This document shows positions 10,262 through 21,598 of a DNA stretch of 64,000 bases, piece by piece. Position numbers and translations under genes: made by a program. Within the stretch, counting starts at the first letter, position 1, and each line of letters begins with the position of its first letter. Origin of the DNA: Enoplolaimus lenunculus (Eukaryota > Nematoda > Enoplea > Enoplida > Thoracostomopsidae). The notes below the pieces were generated by a model. The model had not been told where the DNA came from and did not search any database. It saw only the letters and a list, made by a program, of their open reading frames with translations. The stretch lies in assembly GCA_030248215.1 (NCBI GenBank), contig JASANG010002365.1:372001-436000 (forward strand), given 5' to 3'.

Positions 10262-10650
10262 ATGCACCAGAACGACACGCTACCCGTGGGTACCCGTGGT
10301 AAAACGCGGACGATAAGAAAATATTGACGCGAGTATACCAGCAGGTAAGGAATTTCAAAGCGCGGGTAAAAATTTTGGTAATTCTATACCCGCTTGAAAT
10401 TTTTATAGACAACTTGAAACCAGATAATGGGAAAAACTTGACTTTTTAAACGGTTTTTACAGTATGAGTGAAAAATAAGTAGCGAGTAAATCATCTATAC
10501 ACTGCAAAATTACACATTGTATTTGACGCAGAAGATAAAATAAGGGCAAGTAAAGGCGGGTAAGGTTAAAGGTATTTTGCTCCGGTAAAGAAATTTTATC
10601 TCCGCGGGTAAAGCGCAGCCCAGGTAAAAAATTCACCCACATACACCTCT
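10262..10650. mobile_element. Probable TIR element, family N
   Basis: Begins with CTACCCGTGGGTACCCGTGG and contains repeated GCGGGTAAAA, GGCGGGTAAGG and CCGCGGGTAAAGCG words. The same vocabulary makes up 53413-53853, where matching ends are clearer. Confidence 0.45.
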
Positions 10651-12136
10651 GTTTTGAACACAAAAAATTGTACAGTTTAATCCACAATGGCTAGGGTTCT
10701 GAAATTTTACCTATGTGCTTAAAGGATAACAGAAAATAGCCAAAAGTTCAATTTTAGTAAATACTTTAGTAAAATTTCAGGAACTCAGCAATTGTAATAT
10801 GGATTTAATATTTTCTCAAAATCAATAGCATTTTTATATTTTATGGAAATATATTTAATCTAAACAGAAATTCAAGTAAAAGCCGTATATCGCGTTCTAA
10901 TCGATAGAAGTGCCTGCAAGAGCGTCAAATGTCAAAGTCAAACCAATAAATTAAAAATTGAAAAATTTGTTTCAAAGTTTTATTCCAAAAATTGCCTCAA
11001 ATTACGGATTTTTGGTTTGAAAACAACAAAATAACTGCCGTAGGTAATATCGATACTTGTAAATATTTGGCAAAAAATTTAATTTAACATTCACAAAAAT
11101 ACACTAATAAAAGTCAATGTGGCACGGTTTCTAAACATTTTCAATGATAAATTTGACACAAATTCTTAATTTAGTATTAAAACCAAAAGTGCATGATACA
11201 AGAGAGTGCAAATCTTTGGGTTCCGCATGATACAAAATATACCACCGGGTGTTGCGTTTTTGACTGACCCCCTTAATTAGGAGGTAGGCACCGCTTGATA
11301 ACGTACCATATGGATGGGTTTTAAAAGTATAAGAAGAGCAACGTTGGAACTTTGGAATATTTTAACATGGTAAATTAAGAGAATAGGTAACCTTGACCAT
11401 TCCCCTAAACGAAGGGAGTGTGAACCAAAAACGCAACATGCGCTTGGTAGATTCATTTATATACAAATATACCCAGTTGCATACTCTTGTAAAAGAGTCG
11501 TTATCGACTCTTGATGAAACTGATAAAAAATAGAAAACCATATTTGCAAGTTTGGCACAGACTTAAATTTGAATTTAAGAGTTAAGCATTGACCTATACC
11601 CAGTTTTCGAAAATTGCCTAAAGTTATATTGTGACGCCTTTTAAAGTAACATTGGCCAAAAAATTCAAATACAACTCGTATTGATGAACGTCGAATTGTG
11701 TCCTGGTAGAAAAAGTGTCTGTAATTAGCAAACCAGTAGGCATTTCTGGTTCTATTATTCGCTGTCTGTAGTGAACGTCTCGAACATAAATAAGCGGGCT
11801 AAAAATATTTGCCTAAACCAAAACTAAACGCATTGATGCGAATAGGACGACTATTGAACCAAATTAGAATTGGTTTAGAAGCTAAGATTGTTTTGAAACT
11901 CCGGTTAGCGAACCGTACCGTTTGTTCCAAAACGGATCCTGTTTATTTCGGTTGAGATTTAATATTGGCTAATGTTTCGAAAGGTACAATCATAATATCA
12001 CTGGCCTAAAATTTTGTCTAATTTTGAATACGCGAATATTCGTTAAATTAATTCAAGTCTACGCCCTCACACGACGAGGCCCTGTAGACGAAACTTATCT
12101 GGCCACTGTTAGTAAGCATATTTAAACCGAACCTGT
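10651..12136. other. Intergenic with family H fragments
   Basis: No gene supported. Family H words occur at about 11205-11290 (CACCGGGTGTTGCGTTTTTG) and 11400-11490 (CGCAACATGCGC, then ACCCAGTTGCATACTCTTG), possibly two arms of one element about 290 bp long. Confidence 0.4.
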
Positions 12137-12334
12137 ATTGCAAAAAATGGTGAGTCAAATTGAGTCTCTCAGAACTGGGCTTTTCCGGACTGCACAAACT
12201 GAGTCCAAAATTCAACTCCGCCAGAGTCAAATTCGACTCAGTGAGCGACTCAATTGAGTCGAATTTGACTCAGGATGTGTAGTCTGGAAAAGCATATTTC
12301 GAAAAGAGTCAATTTGACTCACCATTTTTTGCAG
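12137..12334. mobile_element. Foldback MITE, family E
   Basis: Ends TATTGCAAAAAATGGTGAG and the inverse ACTCACCATTTTTTGCAG. The body alternates GAGTCAAATT and AATTTGACTC words and is strongly self-complementary. Confidence 0.75.
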
Positions 12335-12658
12335 GTTGGGCAGCTGCGGTTGCGAATGTTTAAGCAGCAGTGCAGACAAAACAAGTTAACGAAAACAAGC
12401 TGAACCTCAAAAATTAACCATTTTCCTACTGAAAGGATACAAATCAGGTAACATCCAAATCTCTCCTAAATTCACATTTGTCCATAATTAATATTATCGC
12501 TAAACGCCGTAAACAACAAATCAATAGGGTTTTCTTACCCTAAACATCCACTGAGATTTATCATTAAGCCTATGGTTTCGTATTTTGAGACAAGAAAAAC
12601 TGTTGAAAAATTCATTTCAAAATCTGGCTAGCAGTATTTTTATTCTAAATAACAACTA

Positions 12659-13790
12659 CTGTAGTGACCCGAATAAGATGGGGGTCTCCATTTTGAGTTC
12701 CAATCAATAGCAGTCCGTATACCTAATAAGAGTCCGTGAGCAGATAGTCCTTAAACCCAAATTAGAGTCCATAAATTTTAATTATCCCTAATTGTAGCGC
12801 TTAAATGACTCCAGGACCAAATAAAGTAGAGTTCGAAACTTTGACGCGTACTTAGGTTTTGAACGTAACATTCCAAAGTATAACCTTGCATTATCGCTCA
12901 AATTTTAGATACAAGGCAAAAACGTTTAATTTGACGGAAAGTTGCAATACCGGATACATATCAGTAACGAAGGGGGCGGCGGAGGTCGGGTTGAAAACAA
13001 ATAGCAGTCCGTAACCCAATAACAGGGGAGTACGCTCTCGAGAGACCAAATAAATATCAGTTCTCTATCTCTTATACGGGTTGTGACCGGTCCCCACCGC
13101 TAATCTCTCAACGGTAACGACAAAACCGGGTAATGACATGCTCGTTAGACTTAAACTATTTCACTCAAGGAATTAACGCAGCAGAAAAAAAACCAGTTTT
13201 CCTCTCTGGTAGGAAAACCTGGAGTAAAACTAGAAAGAAGAGAAATCCCTTATGAGCAGTTATCTGGATTAGAAAACTAATTGTGATATAATTTTGAGGA
13301 CAATAACATGAATTTGCTGAATGATAATTGATTCTTATTTAATTCCAGATTTATGTTTCATGTTTTTCAATTTGATATCTATTATTAGTGTCTTATGTTT
13401 TGCTCTGTGTGTTAATTTTCTTGGAGTCAAAAAGTGAATTTAGATAATTTAGATTCGCATGTTTTTGCTGAATTTTAATTCAGAATTAGTTTTCGTTGAG
13501 TTTAGTTTCAGTTTAATTTCAACTTTGTTTTCAACTATTGGTCGTTGAAAACTAATCGTATCTTGGGTATTTGTAAGTCGTGTGTTTTGTTAATACTTAC
13601 GTTACTTGTAATTAAACCTTAACCCGAGTTCTGTTTATTAGCAAGTTCGACGGGCTTCTTAGTTCTAAATCGGAGATCGAAACCCCTTGTTAAGGCTGGA
13701 ATCGGATATGTCTCGCCCAGTCCTTTGACAAATCCTGTTTTCCTAAACCATGTCTACTAAGATATTCCTAGTTTACACGGGTCACTGCAG
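12659..13790 (+). mobile_element. TIR MITE, family A, interrupted by a solo LTR
   Basis: CTGTAGTGACCCGAATAAG starts at 12659 after TA; the far terminus is split, reading TTATACGGGT at 13072-13081 and resuming as CGGGTCACTGCAG at 13778-13790 followed by TA. Without the insert it is about 430 bp, the family length. Confidence 0.85.
13082..13777. mobile_element. Solo LTR (696 bp), LTR-retrotransposon fossil
   Basis: Begins TGTGACCGGT and ends TAGTTTACA, the TG...CA ends of LTRs, with the exact 5-bp duplication CGGGT at 13077-13081 and 13778-13782. No internal coding region lies within or beside it, so this is a solo LTR left by recombination. Gypsy or BEL/Pao cannot be told from the LTR alone. 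It is younger than the family A copy it splits; an intact target duplication argues against great age. Confidence 0.75.
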
Positions 13791-13967
13791 TATTAGCTTA
13801 GTATTTATGATATAAATTGTAACATCAAACATCTGTTATGATTTTTCAATAACATCTATTCGCCTGATGACTTCAAGGTATTAATCTGGCAGCCCAAATT
13901 AAGAAAAATTTTAACGGATTTTCAACCTTTTGATTTGTAAATCTAACCTTTTAAGATTTCAAAACTC

Positions 13968-14126
13968 GACACATGCAAAGATCAGGGGCGGAACGTTATT
14001 CTGGAGGACTAGAATAGAGTAAGCTTAAGCTTTAGAATAATTTTTGCTTCGCTTAGGATAAGGCTTAGGCTTAGGCTTAGGAATATGCTTTATAATACTG
14101 TTCCGCCCCTGTTCTTTACATTGGCC
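13968..14126 (+). mobile_element. hAT-like MITE, family B
   Basis: Ends GACACATGCAAAGATCAGGG and CCCTGTTCTTTACATTGGCC. Flanks CAAAACTC and CAAAAATT are a 6-of-8 duplication. Contains GAGTAAGCTTAAGC and four TTAGGC-like units. Confidence 0.7.
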
Positions 14127-14435
14127 CAAAAATTTTACACCGCAATCTGTACCAGTTTGTTTGCTCAAAAGCTAACAATTTTTTGTTCTATCCTTTAGAA
14201 CTTTAGCTTATATCATTAAATAGTTTTTTTACCTCGTCTTCCAACTGTTATTCAAATTCAACGAAAAAACTCAACAAATTGCCCAAGAGTCCTTAAAAAG
14301 GCTTTAATGAACATTAATTAAGATGGGTACAAAATTAAATTAACAGGTTTTACCAAAAAATTACTTAATTTTAGTATAAATTACATATCATTTATCTGTA
14401 AACTCTCAGCATGAGCACAGCATAAAACACGCATC

Positions 14436-14625
14436 TGTGCACGGCTGACGAACGGACCGTATTTCTACGGGACTACCAAAGAGTAAGCTTAAACTTTAGA
14501 TTTGATTTTTTGTTTAGGTTTAGACTTAGCCTTGGTGATAGGCTTAGTATAACGCTGATGCTTTAGCCTAGGTTTGTTAATATACTTATACTACTGTTAC
14601 GGCCTTCAGGTGTCCTTGGGCTGAA
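14436..14625 (+). mobile_element. hAT-like MITE, family B (worn)
   Basis: CGGACCGTATTTCTACGGG, GAGTAAGCTTAAACTTTAG and ATATACTTATACTACTGTTAC mark a B copy whose TTAGGC array has decayed to TTTAGG, TTAGAC and TTAGCC words. End points approximate. Confidence 0.6.
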
Positions 14626-14894
14626 AACAGGTCATTTTTTTGCTTCATAAATTACCCAGTAAAATATGCGTTAAAAGCTGAAATTCAGCTAATCACACCA
14701 AAACAGCCGTTCAAATTTTGAAAAACCAATGAATTCTACTACCAAGTGCCGTGTGTATAGACTTACTATCACTCGATGTGGACGATTCAAAAAAGGATTG
14801 AGACTCTTTATTAAATGCAGGTACTTACGATTAACATTACAACTTCTCAGAAAATTAATGTTTTAATTTATGCTTCATTAGCTATAAAATTATT

Positions 14895-15305
14895 GGCCAA
14901 TGTTACTTTAAGGAGCGTAACAGTAGATTGAGCGTTATTCCTAAGCCAAAGCCTAAGTCTACGTGTTGCAAAAGCGTATTCCTAAGCCTAAGCCTAAGCG
15001 TTGCAAAAGTGTATTCCTAAGCCTAAGCCTAAGCCTACGCCTAAGCCTAAGCCTAAGGCTAAGCCTAAGCCTAAGCGTTGCAAAAGTGTATTCCTAAGCC
15101 TAAGCCTAAGCCTAAGCCTAAGCCTAAGCCTAAGCCTAAGTCTAAGTCTAAGCCTAAGCCTAAGCCTAAGCCTAAGTCTAAGCCTAAGCCTAAGTCTAAG
15201 CCTAAGCCTAAGCCTAAGCCTAAACAAACAAATGTAGCCTAAAATCTAAACCTACTCTTTTATGGATCCACCAGAAACCTGGATAACCATTAAAATAACA
15301 TAGGC
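14895..15305 (-). mobile_element. hAT-like MITE, family C, with long GCCTAA array
   Basis: Ends GGCCAATGTTACTTTAAGG and TTAAAATAACATAGGC. Flanks AAATTATT and AAAGTAAT match 6 of 8. From about 15012 to 15227 it is nearly continuous CCTAAG hexamers (TTAGGC on the other strand), broken by GCGTTGCAAAAGTGTATTCC spacers repeated three times. Overlapping ORFs of alternating Leu-Arg and Leu-Ser are array readings. Confidence 0.85.
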
Positions 15306-15914
15306 AAAGTAATTAGACGAATTTTTGGTCTGTTTTTGTCTTGACAACCTATTTCTTCCAGAGTTGAAAATTGCATAATCGTCAACACCAATTGACGCAA
15401 CGAGATTAAAGTTATACAGCGAAAAAAAACTTTGATTTAAAAATTTATGCTGTTTGTTGAAAATATATTTTTGTCAAATAATTGTTTACGCTTTTCTTAA
15501 GTATTAATAATGTTTCGAATGACGGCTTGAAAAACAATTATTAATATTTGACAAATTTATAATTACTTCATTGTTAATGTGGCGGCTAGCTACAGGGTCA
15601 AACTAGCTGCCGTGGCTAGGTATATCGATAATATGACTGAATCGGTGCTGTGGCTACACTCAAAATAATATTTCTGTTTAAGAAAAAATTTCTTACATTT
15701 GAGAAATATGTTTAGCAAGGTGCACTTGAAAAGTATTTCTGTTATAACAGAAGTGTTTTCAAAAAACGTTTTGAAATAAAGTCTGAAAATAAGCATTGTC
15801 CAGTTATTTTTAGAAAAATTGTCTTAAATTTCAGCAAAACGTTTCAGATTTACCACAGAAAACATTTTTCTGAATAAATTCAGAAATACTTTTTTGTGTG
15901 TACGACATATATTT
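15306..15914. other. Intergenic, nothing recognised
   Basis: AT-rich sequence. The short minus-strand ORF at 15590-15796 has no recognisable product or splice context. Confidence 0.35.
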
Positions 15915-16025
15915 GCCCCCCCCCCAGAAGGTTTTCAACCTTGCTTGTAGGTCATTAAAAACATTTTAATGCCTCTCCGGTAAATTTTTTAGCACCCCCC
16001 TAGCAAGGTGAACTGGCTAAGGGCC
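15915..16025. mobile_element. Family F MITE, truncated
   Basis: CCCCCCAGAAGGTTTTCAAC, AACCTTGCTTGTAGGTCATT and GCAAGGTGAACTGGCTAAGG, then GCC. The G-rich left end is missing. Confidence 0.6.
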
Positions 16026-16319
16026 TGCTTAATATGCATATTGATGTATATTTTAAATATAAACATAAAAATCGCTATTGCTAAATCTCAGCTCTCAGTT
16101 TCCAAAAATGCGGCATAAAGCAAACGGTTTGTTTTGAAACTGTTCGGCTGACATTCATCAAATTGATGGTTTAAACATTGGGCGAAGCTGTAATTATTGG
16201 CTGCTGAAAACGAACGCAATGGCTGATGTCTGAAAAGGTTTCATAATTATACGTTTGAAGTTTATGGCTAAAACGGGTGAAATTAAAGCTGAAAAATCAC
16301 AGAACCAGACCGGGACACT

Positions 16320-16575
16320 AGCGGATCCAGAGAAGGGGCGTACGCCCAGTCATCAGAATGTTTTATGTTAAAATGGAAAGGTTCCTATCTTACAATTTTT
16401 TACAATTTTTCGCACAGAATTTTTTGTGATAAAATAGTATGGTTTCCCTACCTTACAATTTTTTGCCCTCAGAAAAATTTTGGTGATAAAGTGATAAGGT
16501 CCCTACCATACAATTTTTGCGTTTCATAACATTTGTCAGCCCACCTCACTCTCGTCAAAAAATTTTGGATCCGCC
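16320..16575. mobile_element. Probable TIR element with GGATCC ends
   Basis: Ends AGCGGATCCAGAGAAGGGGC and TTTTGGATCCGCCTCTGGCC are partly inverted matches. The body repeats a block of about 60 bp three times (CCTACCTTACAATTTTTT variants). Partial relatives occur near 4735 and 40950-41036. Confidence 0.5.
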
Positions 16576-16770
16576 TCTGGCCGCAGTATAGATGAAATTT
16601 ATACTGCGGCTAGAAATCACGCAAAATAAAATAGCTAAAATGATATTGGAATCAATTTTAGCACTTTCTTGCACGTCGGTGTATTATTTGTGCAATTAAA
16701 AGCACATACTGAGTACGCCAAATAATAATATGGCACAGTGTTTAACAATTATGCCTATTTATACACGATA

Positions 16771-16996
16771 CACTGCAAAAAATGATGAGTCAAATTCAGA
16801 CTCTCTCCGAAATAGGCTTTTTCGGACTACACAATCTGAGTCAAATTCGACCCCGTCGGAGTAAAATTCGTCTCACTGAGCGATCCATTGCGTTGAATTT
16901 GACTCTGGCGTAAGTAGTCGACTTGTGACTCAGTTTGTGTAGTCCGGAAAAGCCTATTTCGGAGAGACTCAGTTTGACTCACCATTTTTTGCAGTG
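16771..16996. mobile_element. Foldback MITE, family E
   Basis: CACTGCAAAAAATGATGAGT and the inverse end CACCATTTTTTGCAGTG, with TA at 16769-16770 and 16997-16998. Body of GAGTCAAATTCGAC-type words; AGTCCGGAAAAGCCTATTTC is the subterminal block. Confidence 0.85.
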
Positions 16997-17720
16997 TAGG
17001 ATCGATGTTAAATTGCCTTGTGAACAAGCAAACAAGATCTTTTTGTTTCAATTTTGTTGCAAATATAGCAGAATAGTTGGTCTCATATCTCAAGCCATTC
17101 ACAGGTCGTCTCCGTGTGCTGCACGCCGTCAAATTGAACAACGGGTGTGTTTATGTTAAAAAATCACCAATGGTGAGGCATATCATGGCGTATCTGAACC
17201 CTGAATCTGATTGGTTTATAATACTATTTTTATCCTCTCAATCTGAGCATTCATTCATCTAATATTGCAGCAGAAATCAAGCGATAATTATTTTACGTTC
17301 AAAAATAAAGCTAAAAAATTTAAACTGTGAGTGCGGTTACAGCTTAAAACGTAAATCTAAATTGTAAAATTACATTAAATTAACCAAAAATACCCCTGGT
17401 TCATTTTCGGGTCAGCTGAACCTAAAAAATGGCTAACAGTATGACGCAAAACAGACTACAAAAATTGGTCAAATTCTAATAATTCATCCACGTAATAACT
17501 GTAGAATATGTAAAGTCAATTTAAGCTGATTGCCCTGCACATTACGCTAATTAGACTGTGATTAGTAGTAATTGTTCAATTTTACCTACAATTTTCTTCA
17601 TAAATCAAACTCGGCGATAATTTAGAGCTGTTTTAGATTTTGGTCATTTTTAATACGACGAAATGTTAAATAATTTATAGAAAAATTAACCCTGTCGCAT
17701 TTAAAATCAAACATTATCTA
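16997..17720. other. Intergenic, nothing recognised
   Basis: No gene or named repeat seen. The short plus ORFs at 16935 and 17077 begin in MITE DNA or lack any recognisable product. Confidence 0.35.
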
Positions 17721-17906
17721 CACTGCAAAAATGGATAGTCAAATTGACTCTTTTCGAAATAGCCTCTACCGGACTGCATAAAATGAGTCAAATTCGACTC
17801 CGCCAGAGTCAAACATGCGATTCAGTGAGTCGAATTTTACTCAGATTGTGTAGTCCCGTAGAACCTATTTCGGAAAGAGTCCATTTGACTCAACATTTTT
17901 TACAGT
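17721..17906. mobile_element. Foldback MITE, family E
   Basis: CACTGCAAAAATGGATAGTC and ACTCAACATTTTTTACAGTG, TA on both sides (17719-17720, 17907-17908). Confidence 0.85.
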
Positions 17907-18029
17907 GTATTCACGAATAAGATAGAACTGATATTTTAACAAATTACTGGCTAAATTAATTTTAAAATCTTTCAAAACATTCAACAAAACACAACCGAAG
18001 CCGGTGTTAATCTTTATCAAAGCCTTAAT

Positions 18030-18369
18030 TTCGGATCCCTAATAAGAGTCCGTAAGCGGATAGAGTCCCTAAACCTTAATTTAGAGTCCATAATTGTCAA
18101 TAATCTCTAATTGTAGCGCATAAATGACTCCAAGACCAAATTAAGTTTATTTCAAAACTTTAACTGACATGGCAACCAACAAAAATGCTGCAGGTCAGTT
18201 CAGCCCAAAAGAGAGAATGACATAAGAGATGGGTGTTAAATCTAACTAAGAAAACGCGGCGGAGGGTTGGTTAAAAACAACTAACAGTCCGTCACCGAAT
18301 AACAACGGAATACCCTCTGGAAAGACCAAATAAATATCACTCCATCCAACTTATTCGGGTCACTACAGT
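18030..18369 (+). mobile_element. Family A, left end missing
   Basis: Starts inside the AGTCCGTAAGCGGATAGAG ladder and ends TTATTCGGGTCACTACAG followed by TA. Confidence 0.75.
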
Positions 18370-18428
18370 ACGTATCTTGTAGTACCAATACTGGCGGTAT
18401 ATAGAACCGTTGTAGCGAAAATTTTGCA

Positions 18429-18506
18429 AGTCTGTGTAGCTCAATCGATTAGAGCAGTGAACCGAAAACCAGTGTAAACAGATTAAATTCACGAAATCTC
18501 CACGCT
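18429..18506 (+). pseudogene. tRNA-like pseudogene (5' half recognisable)
   Basis: TAGCTCAATCGATTAGAGC is a tRNA D-arm and A-box with a perfect 4-bp D stem (GCTC/GAGC). The T-arm position has AGATT...AATCT but lacks the TTCGA core, so the B-box is lost. Anticodon not assignable. It could instead be a SINE head. Confidence 0.35.
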
Positions 18507-19196
18507 CAAAAATGTATTCATTCAAAAACCAGGTGGATATAACTTAAACTAAATATCATGCGTTGACGGTATATCCCAATTAGAACATTAATGTGTTGAA
18601 ATGTTTTTCAAATTTTGCTTGTTGTTTTTAAATTTGAAATAAACACTAAAACAGTATGATACCCGGTACTTACTTGTTCACTTTTCACTCTAAGCATAGC
18701 TCTAAAGCCTAATACAGGGTTCGCGTTATAACTGAAGCAGTCGGGTCACGTTTTGTCACATGTTGATTCGACATCAACATAAATTTTTGTTACCATCATA
18801 TGATACGGATAAACAGAAATAAACATTTAAACGATATGATATCTGGTATTTGTACGCTGTTTCACTGGAAGCATAGTTCTAAGCCTAAGCCTAAGAAAGT
18901 GTAATCCTAAAATCTAAAATTTTCAAAAATTTCGGGCGAAAGTGTACTGTTTATATAGGTATATAGCGAATTTTACCTCAAATTGAAATTTAAAATATTT
19001 TGCAGTGCAATCAAACGTATCCGACACTACGTAAGCCGGATCGTAGTCGAAAACTTTTTAGTCTAAACACTACAGATGAACTTTTTGGCAATTTTTCTAT
19101 TTTAACATATTTGTCACATGAATATTTTCTATTTCATCTAATGACTGCGAATTATTTCGCTACACATTGCGCTATGGTATTATTCATAGTCAACTT
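18507..19196. other. Intergenic with minor repeats
   Basis: GTCGGGTCACGTTTTGTCAC and TTGATTCGACATCAAC near 18740-18780 resemble 44815-44855. A few CCTAAG units lie near 18880. No gene supported. Confidence 0.4.
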
Positions 19197-19581
19197 GACC
19201 AATGTAAAGAACAGGGCCTGAACAGTAGTATAAGCATATTCCTAAGCCTAAGTCTAAGCTCAAGTCTGAGCGTATGTATGAGCCTATTCCTAAGCCTAAG
19301 TCTAAGCTCAAGCCTGAGCGTATGGATGAGCCTATTCTTAAGCCTAAGCCTAAGCTCAAGCCTAAGCGTATGGATGAGCCTATTCCTAAGCCTAAGCCTA
19401 AGCCTAAGCGTATGGATGAGCCTATTCCTAAGCCTAAGCCTAAACCCAAGCCTGAGCGTATGGATGAGCCTATTCCTAAGCCTAACTCTAAGCCTAAGCC
19501 TAAGCAAAAAAGTTAGTCTAAAGCTTACTCTATTTTACAGTCCCGCCGCAAAACGTTCCAGCCCTGTTCTATACATGGGTC
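19197..19581 (-). mobile_element. hAT-like MITE, family B, with higher-order TTAGGC repeat
   Basis: Exact 8-bp duplication GTCAACTT at 19189-19196 and 19582-19589. Ends GACCAATGTAAAGAACAGGG and CCCTGTTCTATACATGGGTC. The array is organised as five longer units, each several CCTAAG hexamers plus GCGTATGGATGAGCCTATTC. All overlapping ORFs of Leu-Arg, Lys-Pro, Gly-Leu or Leu-Ser pairs are array readings. Confidence 0.9.
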
Positions 19582-19971
19582 GTCAACTTGACGGGTCAAG
19601 ACGTGAACTTGCTATTGGTCTTAAAATCTTAGTCTTCTATGATAAATTGCTAACACTAAATTTAGTCATTTTTCTAAACATTCTGTATTAAGTTTTCGCA
19701 CGAAAGTACTCAACTTTCTATACCAAGACCGTTTTGTAGACGTACAAACGCACCTTGGACACACTGAAATGCTTGATTTGAAACTGTGGAAAATGAAAAA
19801 AAAAACGCCAAAACTGCCTCACAGGGTTTAAAGAATCAGGTTAAGATTAAGTAGAGATGCTGAGGATTAACTGATCTTAAAAGCAGATATTACAGAATTA
19901 GGTTATCTGTATAAGATCCGCTCGCTTAAGCTGTGAAAAACCTTACGACGCCTGTTTTCTAACTGCCATGC

Positions 19972-20135
19972 GGGCCTGTAGCCAAGGGGGGGGGGCAGGG
20001 GGGCTCAGCCCCTCATGGAAAAATTTTGTCCCCCCTAGAAGATTTTCAACCTTGCTTGTAAGTCACTGAAAACCGTTAAATTCGCCTCCTGAAAATTTTT
20101 TAGCCCCCTTAGCAAGGTTGGCTGGCTACGTGCCT
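19972..20135. mobile_element. Family F MITE
   Basis: GGGCCTGTAGCCAAGGGGGG and GCAAGGTTGGCTGGCTACGT are inverted ends; CAACCTTGCTTGTAAGTCA is the core. Confidence 0.75.
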
Positions 20136-20225
20136 GCTGCAATGAGCTAATATATGGCGATAGATAGCGGAGATATATCTCCACGATCTCAACGACCCCT
20201 ATAGGAAGTTTTACCCAAAGTTAAA

Positions 20226-20320
20226 AACCACGCCAGGGAATCGAACCTCGACCCTCGTGCACTCGAGTCTCGGCCCTCGTGTACTCGAGTCAATCATGTA
20301 ACCACTACACCATGTGGCCG
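20226..20320 (-). pseudogene. tRNA-like sequence with A- and B-boxes and internal duplication
   Basis: On the minus strand TGGTGTAGTGG fits the A-box and GGTTCGATTCC fits the B-box exactly. CCAC and GTGG pair in the acceptor position. A segment of about 24 bp (CTCGAGTACACGAGGGC / CTCGAGTGCACGAGGGT) is duplicated between the boxes, making it too long for a normal tRNA. Probably a tRNA pseudogene or SINE head; no anticodon call. Confidence 0.55.
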
Positions 20321-20611
20321 ATTGCAACAACTGCATATACCGCTTATATGTAAACATGTATAGCAATCATTTTGGTTTTACATACACTTATCGTGCATAT
20401 ATACCGACAGGGATATATTTCCTGCCGAAATTTGCCGAGACAAAAAATATAACTTTTCAGATGGGATTGACCGAGTTTCTTGATCTGAAAAGTTCAATTT
20501 TTATCTGGCAAGTCGTCTATGAAACCGTTTTTAGTTTAAAACTGAACGCCATTGTATTATTAATCATGGTCAGAATAATTAAGTTTTCTTTCAGCTCAAT
20601 ATAGCACACAG

Positions 20612-20822
20612 ATATGTATATATATTTATATATAAATATATATATATTTATATATATTTATATATATATGTATATATATGTATATGTATATGTATGTATA
20701 TATGTATATATGTATATATGTATGTATGTATGTATATATGTATATATATGTATATATGTATATGTATATATATGTATATATACATATATATACATATATA
20801 TATATATATACATATATATAAT
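20612..20822. repeat. (TA)n/(TATG)n microsatellite
   Basis: Mixed TATA, TATG and TATTTATA repeats of about 210 bp. The Tyr-Ile ORF through it is not a gene. Confidence 0.9.
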
Positions 20823-21127
20823 GTATGCTTATGCTAAAACGTAAGTGTTACGTCTGAATGAACGAGTATTCCAGGTACGATTAGAAGAGCGAGGGTAAGG
20901 TATAATATATTCCGCTTTGACATTTCTGCAGACGACAAAAACATGCGCTTTGACAGGCTTTAGAATGACCTTATCGATTAAAAAGTTCCAAAATGAGGCT
21001 GGACACTGCCGAATAACTTGAATACACACGAACGAAGGGTTCATGACGGTAGCGGTGGTAACAAGAAAAATGTAATTTCTCCAGAGCTTCGAGGAACGAT
21101 TATCGGTCAGGCAGCTTATACTTTTAA

Positions 21128-21385
21128 GCTCTATTCAAACATGCAAGATTTTGCTGCGAGAACTTGCAGCTACAACCTGGTCTTGCACGTTTTGCCCAAA
21201 ATCCTGTTCGAAAAACTTGCAGCTGCAAATAATTCATTAAAAATCATAGCTACGAATTTAGATCACATGTGTGAATAACCATGCAAGTTGACTGAGTTTG
21301 TTGCAGCCGCTTTTTCATTGGCTGATGAAAAAATACAAGTTCTGCGTACAATTTGCCAGCAAAAACTTGCACGTGTAAAAATGCC
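21128..21385. mobile_element. TIR MITE, family G
   Basis: CTATTCAAACATGCAAGATT and the inverse AAAACTTGCACGTGTAAAAA are the ends; ACTTGCAGCTGCAAAT and CATTGGCTGATGAAAAAA are family blocks (compare 33298-33568). Confidence 0.7.
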
Positions 21386-21559
21386 TTAAGTGATAAATCA
21401 AATTTTGGACTGAACTTAAAATTTTGTCCACGAAGCATTTACACAACTTAACTAGGGTACTTGACACTTATGGACAAATTGGTAATTTTACGCTTTGTTC
21501 ATTCACAAACGGTAGCAAAATAGTCTACGGTACATTAAGGCTCAAAGCAGACACCACTG

Positions 21560-21598
21560 AATCTTATTACCCTCCCAGCGTTATTCGGGTCACTACAG
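21560..21598. mobile_element. Family A terminus only
   Basis: GTTATTCGGGTCACTACAG followed by TA; no matching second end nearby. Confidence 0.55.

Noticed and set aside
14994-15237. ORFs on both strands of alternating Leu-Arg, Leu-Ser and Lys-Pro pairs (also at 6046, 19167-19516, 34382-34748, 41449-41722)
   Set aside because: They are the TTAGGC/GCCTAA array read in different frames; the hexamer length keeps frames open.
14895-15305. A true telomere, subtelomere or chromosome-fusion point
   Set aside because: The array is bounded by inverted repeats and near-matching 8-bp flanks, and the same structure recurs at many places in the window.
18429-18506. Functional tRNA gene
   Set aside because: The B-box and T-loop core are absent; only the D-arm is convincing.
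20314-20604. 96-residue plus-strand ORF
   Set aside because: Starts inside the tRNA-like sequence and shows no family features.
20614-20844. Tyr/Ile/Val-rich membrane-like ORF
   Set aside because: Simple TA/TATG microsatellite.
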